A DNA stretch of 26,173 nucleotides, taken from assembly GCA_023415145.1 (NCBI GenBank), contig JAEZLW010000117.1:1-26173 (forward strand), given 5' to 3'. Under the pieces are notes generated by a model. The model was not told the origin of the DNA and made no database searches. It saw only the letters and a list, made by a program, of their open reading frames with translations. Below, piece by piece: positions 22,538-26,173 of this stretch. The first letter of the stretch is position 1. The number at the start of each line of letters is the position of its first letter. Source of the DNA: Bacillota bacterium. GTDB lineage: Bacteria; Bacillota; Clostridia; Christensenellales; Aristaeellaceae. A program made the translations under genes and the position numbers.

Positions 22538-23262
22538 CGATATAGACTTGAACCCTGACATAAATGATACGCTGAAATATGCCGCCGCCACCTCCCACAA
22601 CCTGGACATCGCCATGGAGCGCTGGGGCATGGCAGGTGTCAACTATATCGCCAACCTGATACAATCGGGCCGTGGGGCGGAAGCGGCGCTGCTCGTATCC
22701 CTGCCCAGCTATGCCAGTGGGGTTGTTGTGGCGGAAGAGAATATGCGAACCGTGGCGCTGAACGAGGATGTGATTCTTGCCCAGGAAAACGCTTTGGCGC
22801 AGGATATGCAGGACCCGTATCTTTCGAACAACGCCACACATAGAGCCGGTCAGCAGGCATTGGCTGCGATCCAGTCTGAGCTAATTCACAGAGGCGCATT
22901 GGGGAACTATTCCGGTCTTGAGCAGGAGGTGGTAAATGTCCAATGGATTGTGGATGATTCCAAAGCGGGCTTGAACCAGGCTGTCCAGACGGAAAAGGCT
23001 GCGATGAGCAACCTTAACGCTACCCAGGCGCATTTTGATCAGAACCAGGCTGAAAAAAACGCCGCAAAGGCGGTGGAAGATGCGATTGATGGCTTAGTGG
23101 AAGCATCTTTTGCACGGATGGAAGCGGAGAAGACATGTGCAAACAGCCAGCGGGCAATGGAAGAATCCCTTCAGCAGTTGTACGCGGCCCGGCAGAAGGA
23201 CATAAAAAGGTACAGGCCCAGGCAGAACAGTACTATGTGAAGCTGAAACGCAAGCTGCTTTT
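22538..23262 (+). pseudogene. Displaced cassette 5: constant region without a tip
   Basis: This third displaced copy of the carrier is open from about 22461 to 23240, with homology from roughly DLNPDINDTLKYAAA, through MERWGMAGVNYIANL and YLSNNATHRAGQQAL into the coiled coil. At about 23201-23210 one base is lost (ACATAAAAAGG against ACATGGAAAAGG in the master copy), shifting the frame. Homology still continues for about 50 bases in the next frame (QAQAEQYYVKLKRK). It then stops where IS256-type sequence begins. No toxin tip or immunity gene follows. There is no start codon with a ribosome site ahead of it. It is best read as a cassette whose variable end was removed by the insertion element. 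Confidence 0.72.
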
Positions 23263-23640
23263 ATGTATGAATCAAAGAGCGGCAGATGGCTCCCATAGAA
23301 AACCAAAGCGCCAAACCCCGGGGGTACGGGGGCAGAGTTCCAGGTAACCGGGTTTATCAATCGGCCAGGGTTAAAGACAGCTGATTTTCAGAGTAAATCA
23401 TCAACTTCCCGCTTATGGTTGCCAAATGGGTAGCGGGCATATTCCACTTTCTGGTGATCTCATGGATCGACAGGCAGACAGATTTACGAAGGGTCTCGTC
23501 GCTGGGGTAGACGGCCTTGGTTTTTGTGAATTTCCGAAGCTTCCGGCGAAAGCCTACCAAGGCGTTTATCCGGCAAGACCCATCCCTTTATTCTTGGTAA
23601 GCAGATCCGCTGCCTTCTCTTGATAGGATGACACGTTCAT
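23263..23640 (-). mobile_element. IS256-family insertion sequence relic
   Basis: Sequence between cassette 5 and the YetF relic reads on the minus strand as an IS256/mutator transposase C-terminus (GFRRKLRKFTKTKAVYPSD, then SIHEITRKWNMP and LMIYSENQL). It is followed by the CCCGG-rich 3' flank I associate with such elements. Upstream on the same strand only a 24-residue start (MNVSSYQEKAADLLTKNKG, 23640-23566) is left, so most of the transposase, including its DDE residues, is deleted. The exact ends and terminal repeats are not clear. The relic appears to have removed the 3' end of cassette 5. Confidence 0.6.
23357..23586 (-). pseudogene. IS256-type transposase, C-terminal fragment
   Basis: About 75 residues remain, reading INALVGFRRKLRKFTK, then KAVYPSDETLRKS, LSIHEITRKWNMP and GKLMIYSENQLSL before the stop. 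Order and wording match the end of IS256-family transposases (N-A-x-x-G-F-x-R-x-L-R-K; the W near the end). No catalytic DDE residues remain, so it is inactive. Confidence 0.65.
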
Positions 23641-23675
23641 TTTTCCGTCCGAATCCAAAGAGGCAAAAATACTGA

Positions 23676-24298
23676 CTAAATGTTTCGATAGCCGATTGCT
23701 TTCAGCTTTTTTTGAATATCCATTTCGCTAAAGTCGGTGCATTTCAAATTTTCCTCCTGCAAACTGCCGTCAAGTATAATGGTTACTGCGGCATTGCTGC
23801 CCGATGCAGCTATTTTCATATCCTGCAATGTTGCCTGTTCATGCTGTGGCCTTTTCAATACTGACAGTTTGCCATTCGCCTCAATATTCCATACTCCACA
23901 GCGTCAATATCAAATATGCTTCTCTCCCTCAGCAGCATGAGTATTTCATCGACGCTGTAATGAATCCTTTTGATATTACGATGGATCAACTTCCCATTGT
24001 GCAGTATGACGGTTGGTTCAAATGCAATGATTTTTCTGAACTTTCGAAACCGCATACTCAAAAAGCTGAAGAGGCGCTGGACGCATGCCAAAACGACAAC
24101 TGCGAATGCTGTTGGAAGATGTTCAATATCAGGATCAGCAATATCGGCACCAACAATAGATCCCATCACAATAAGAACGAGAAAATCGAAAACAGGCAAT
24201 TCACCAATAGGCTGTTTACCCATTACGAACAATGTCGCAATTAACAGAAGTGCCATGATGGAAACAAGCCGAACAAATACCAATAGATAAGTATCCAT
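23676..24298 (-). pseudogene. YetF/DUF421-family membrane protein, frameshifted
   Basis: The gene starts at ATG 24298 (GGAG 9 bases upstream) and encodes MDTYLLVFVRLVSIMALLLI, a second and third helix with KQPIGELPVFDFLVLIVMGSIVGAD, then KIIAFEPTVILHNGKLIHRNIKR and the DEILMLLRERSIFDIDAVEYGI block typical of DUF421 (YetF/YcaP) proteins. The frame breaks at about 23880-23890. In the next frame it continues as EANGKLSVLKRPQHE through LDGSLQEENLKCTDFSE to the stop at 23676. One lost base explains it. A genuine short form cannot be excluded but is unlikely, because the family signature runs across the break. It lies next to the IS256 relic. Confidence 0.75.
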
Positions 24299-24474
24299 AT
24301 GGAACATCTCCGATTTTCTATTATTGATAGGCATTGATGCGTTTATACAATGCAGTCTCCATTTTTCATCACAGGAAGACGCAGACAGCAGTATGATGCA
24401 CTTTTCAAACAACCCTAAGAATAATCATTATACTTCCGAACATGCTATGCTTATCAGCTTTGGGGAGAAAGAAC

Positions 24475-25068
24475 ATGAATGTTGGATGGAACATTGAAAC
24501 GTATTTGACCCTTTCTGCCATAGCCGTTTCAACCATCGCCTTGCTGCTGATCATGCGGAAGAACTGGAAACGATACGGATTCTTGTTTCTGCTAAGTGCA
24601 ATCATCGGCAATATCTTGTGCTATCTCTTTGTGATGCTGGACTATTATCATTATCCGTACAGGCTGTTTCCGAATTTGTTTGTGATGCCTTTCACGCTTG
24701 TTTTCACGATGTTTCCCGCGTATGTGCTGATCGGTGTCAGATACAGCCCAAGGCAGTGGTCTTTCAAGATACCGTTTTATTGGGTTCTTGTTCATGTTGG
24801 CGTACTGGTAGAAGGTTGGGCTGAAAAGCAGACACAAATCATCAAGTACGGTGCTTCCTGGGATCTTTGGGATTCGTACACCTGGTGGTGGATTTTTCTA
24901 TTGGTGTTTGAATGGGTCGGCGGTATGATCGTGCCGGATGAATCCAGGAGGCCCATGGATCAGGAGTTATTGAGATACGGCAAGATCGGGTGGTTCATAC
25001 TGCATTTTGTTCTAATTGGCACGATTTTTCTTGCAGGTATAAAAACGGGACTGTATCTTGCGAAATAA
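24475..25068 (+). CDS. CBO0543-type integral membrane protein
   Basis: This 197-residue protein has about six hydrophobic segments and the layout of the uncharacterised CBO0543 family of Clostridia and Bacilli: early YLTLSAIAVSTIALLLIM, central LFPNLFVMPFTLVFTMFPAYVLIG, KYGASWDLWDSYTWWWIF, and FEWVGGMIVPDESR near the end. ATG 24475 is chosen over upstream in-frame codons because GGGGAGAAAG lies just before it. It is divergent from the YetF relic, with about 175 bp between them, and ends at a strong bidirectional terminator. No biochemical role is known to me. Confidence 0.75.
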   Translation: MNVGWNIETYLTLSAIAVSTIALLLIMRKNWKRYGFLFLLSAIIGNILCYLFVMLDYYHYPYRLFPNLFVMPFTLVFTMFPAYVLIGVRYSPRQWSFKIPFYWVLVHVGVLVEGWAEKQTQIIKYGASWDLWDSYTWWWIFLLVFEWVGGMIVPDESRRPMDQELLRYGKIGWFILHFVLIGTIFLAGIKTGLYLAK

Positions 25069-25110
25069 GGAATAAATGGCCTTGCTAAACCCAAATCACT
25101 AAAAATGTTC

Positions 25111-25148
25111 CAAATAGAGCCGGCCGCAAAAGCAGCCGGCTCTATTTG
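25111..25148. terminator. Bidirectional terminator
   Basis: A perfect 14-bp stem (25111-25124 with 25135-25148; core AGAGCCGGC / GCCGGCTCT) with a 10-base loop has short A and T runs inside its outer ends. It lies between two convergent genes and could serve both strands. Confidence 0.82.
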
Positions 25149-25176
25149 CCTTAAGGATGATTGATATGTATCACCA

Positions 25177-26173
25177 TTACTTTTGATGCACCCAGACAAG
25201 CATTTCGCCTTCCCGGCGGTTGGCCCATGCGTAATAAGGGATAAAGGTCAGCATCTTTTCCGTATAGCTTTCCATGCCGGCGGGGCGGTACAGGGTATCT
25301 TCGCTCCAGTCTGTGCAAAGCTTTTCAGCCTTCGCGGTGATGGTCATCACCCCGTCCAGCAAATCCGGGCGGTATACATCACAAAAAGCGGTATCATTGC
25401 GAATACGCACAAGGTGCAGGTCCGGGCCGTTGTCCGCTTCCTCCAGGCAATATACGATGGGGCCGCGGGTTACGGCCAGCTTGCCTGCATCCTCCCTCAC
25501 ATTCGGGTTGGCGGCCATGACGGTTACCGGCATGTCAAAGCTTAGCTGAAGGGTGTCTCCCGGTTCCCACCGGCGGTCAAGCACCGCGTAGCCGTCCTTT
25601 ACTTCCGGAGTGACTGTTAAGCCGTTCAGTGTAATTTCATATTTTACGCACCAGATAGGTATGCGCAGCGCCAGCGCGCCGGCAGCCCCTTCCCTTACGA
25701 TAATTTCCACATCGCCCTGCCAGGGGAAGCCTGATTTTACATCAAGCGCAAAGGGCTTCCCGCTTAATTCCGCGCTGACACTGCTGCCCATGTACAGGTG
25801 CAGATACAGCGTTTCCTCGCTTGCGGTATAGGCATAAGCACCGATGGACGTTAACAGCCTTGCCAGGTTGGGCGGGCAGCAGGCGCAGCCAAACCATTTT
25901 TGGCGGGTGGGCTTCACATGATGGCGAAGATGATCCTCTTTGCAGGCCTTGGGAACAACCTCCAGGGGATTGACGTAGAAGAAGCTTGTACCATCCAGGC
26001 TCATGCCGCTGATGATGCCGTTGTACAGCGCCTTTTCCATCACATCCGCGTATTCTCCCTTGGGGCATATCTCAAGCAGCCGGCGGGCGAAGAATACAAG
26101 GCCGATAGCGGCGCAGGTTTCGGCGTAGATGGTATCGTTGGGCAGATCGTAATCATAGGTAAAGGATTCCCCG
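25177..26173 (-). CDS. GH127 beta-L-arabinofuranosidase family protein (partial, 3' part)
   Basis: The frame is open from the right edge of the window to the stop at 25177, giving about 331 C-terminal residues. YDYDLPNDTIYAETCAAIGL near the edge carries the Glu-x-Cys of the zinc site. WFGCACCPPNLARLL holds the paired cysteines that, in HypBA1, supply two zinc ligands and the catalytic nucleophile. The remainder is the C-terminal beta-sandwich part with ALRIPIWC, LAVTRGPIVYCLE and LTFIPYYAWANR. The family (old DUF1680) releases L-arabinofuranose from plant glycans. All visible catalytic residues are present, so the gene appears functional. The N-terminus and any signal peptide are outside the window. 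Confidence 0.88.
   Translation of the reverse strand, partial: GESFTYDYDLPNDTIYAETCAAIGLVFFARRLLEICPKGEYADVMEKALYNGIISGMSLDGTSFFYVNPLEVVPKACKEDHLRHHVKPTRQKWFGCACCPPNLARLLTSIGAYAYTASEETLYLHLYMGSSVSAELSGKPFALDVKSGFPWQGDVEIIVREGAAGALALRIPIWCVKYEITLNGLTVTPEVKDGYAVLDRRWEPGDTLQLSFDMPVTVMAANPNVREDAGKLAVTRGPIVYCLEEADNGPDLHLVRIRNDTAFCDVYRPDLLDGVMTITAKAEKLCTDWSEDTLYRPAGMESYTEKMLTFIPYYAWANRREGEMLVWVHQK

Noticed and set aside
16312..23262. The repeated constant regions as a CRISPR array or tandem satellite.
   Set aside because: Units are hundreds of bases long, coding, of unequal length and separated by genes.

Overview
The window looks like a chromosomal segment of a Gram-positive anaerobe of the Bacillota, probably class Clostridia. 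The support is family content: a CBO0543-type membrane protein, a YetF/DUF421 relic, an ArsR/rhodanese/split-permease operon, GH127, strong AGGAGG ribosome sites, and GTG/TTG starts. GC is moderate in the backbone and clearly lower in the toxin tips and immunity genes. All family assignments come from reading the sequence against remembered family features; no database search was run.

Layout. (1) 1-1906, plus strand: the end of a galactonate dehydratase, then 2-dehydro-3-deoxygalactonokinase and KDPGal/KDPG aldolase. This is a De Ley-Doudoroff D-galactonate pathway operon. (2) 7364-1903, minus strand: four tightly spaced genes encoding a secreted L,D-transpeptidase with an Ig-like domain and a Pro/Thr/Glu tail, a small secreted protein, an MBOAT O-acyltransferase and an AlgJ/AlgX-like SGNH protein. 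This reads as an envelope glycan cross-linking and O-acetylation operon. (3) 7599-10408: a DNA alkylation repair (AlkD-superfamily) protein, a ribokinase and a divergent SagB-type nitroreductase. (4) 12278-10509, minus strand: an ArsR repressor with a clear promoter/operator, a rhodanese lipoprotein and two half-size ArsP/YraQ-type permeases in overlapping order.

(5) 12360-23262 is the most interesting region: a polymorphic-toxin locus. A promoter and a 30-codon leader ORF precede a very large carrier gene. The carrier runs 12538-17211, is split by one in-frame TAG, and is followed in another frame by toxin tip 1 and a small immunity gene. Behind it lie displaced cassettes. Several carry partial copies of the 3' coiled-coil part of the carrier, then a different AT-rich tip, then one or more immunity genes. 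The tips include a GH-E (HNH/EndoVII-type) nuclease paired with a DUF2185/Imm33-like immunity protein, and a frameshifted tip followed by an immunity gene. Next to that is a protein that looks like an immunity domain fused to a toxin-like domain. Hairpins with T-runs mark three cassette boundaries, and a G-rich conserved junction marks carrier-to-tip switch points. The architecture fits tip switching by homologous recombination. The carrier does not resemble Rhs, CdiA, LXG or other delivery scaffolds I know.

(6) 23263-26173: an IS256-family relic that appears to cut off the last cassette, a frameshifted YetF/DUF421 gene, a CBO0543-type membrane protein, a strong bidirectional terminator, and the 3' part of a GH127 beta-L-arabinofuranosidase gene that leaves the window. 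No tRNA, rRNA or CRISPR array was seen.
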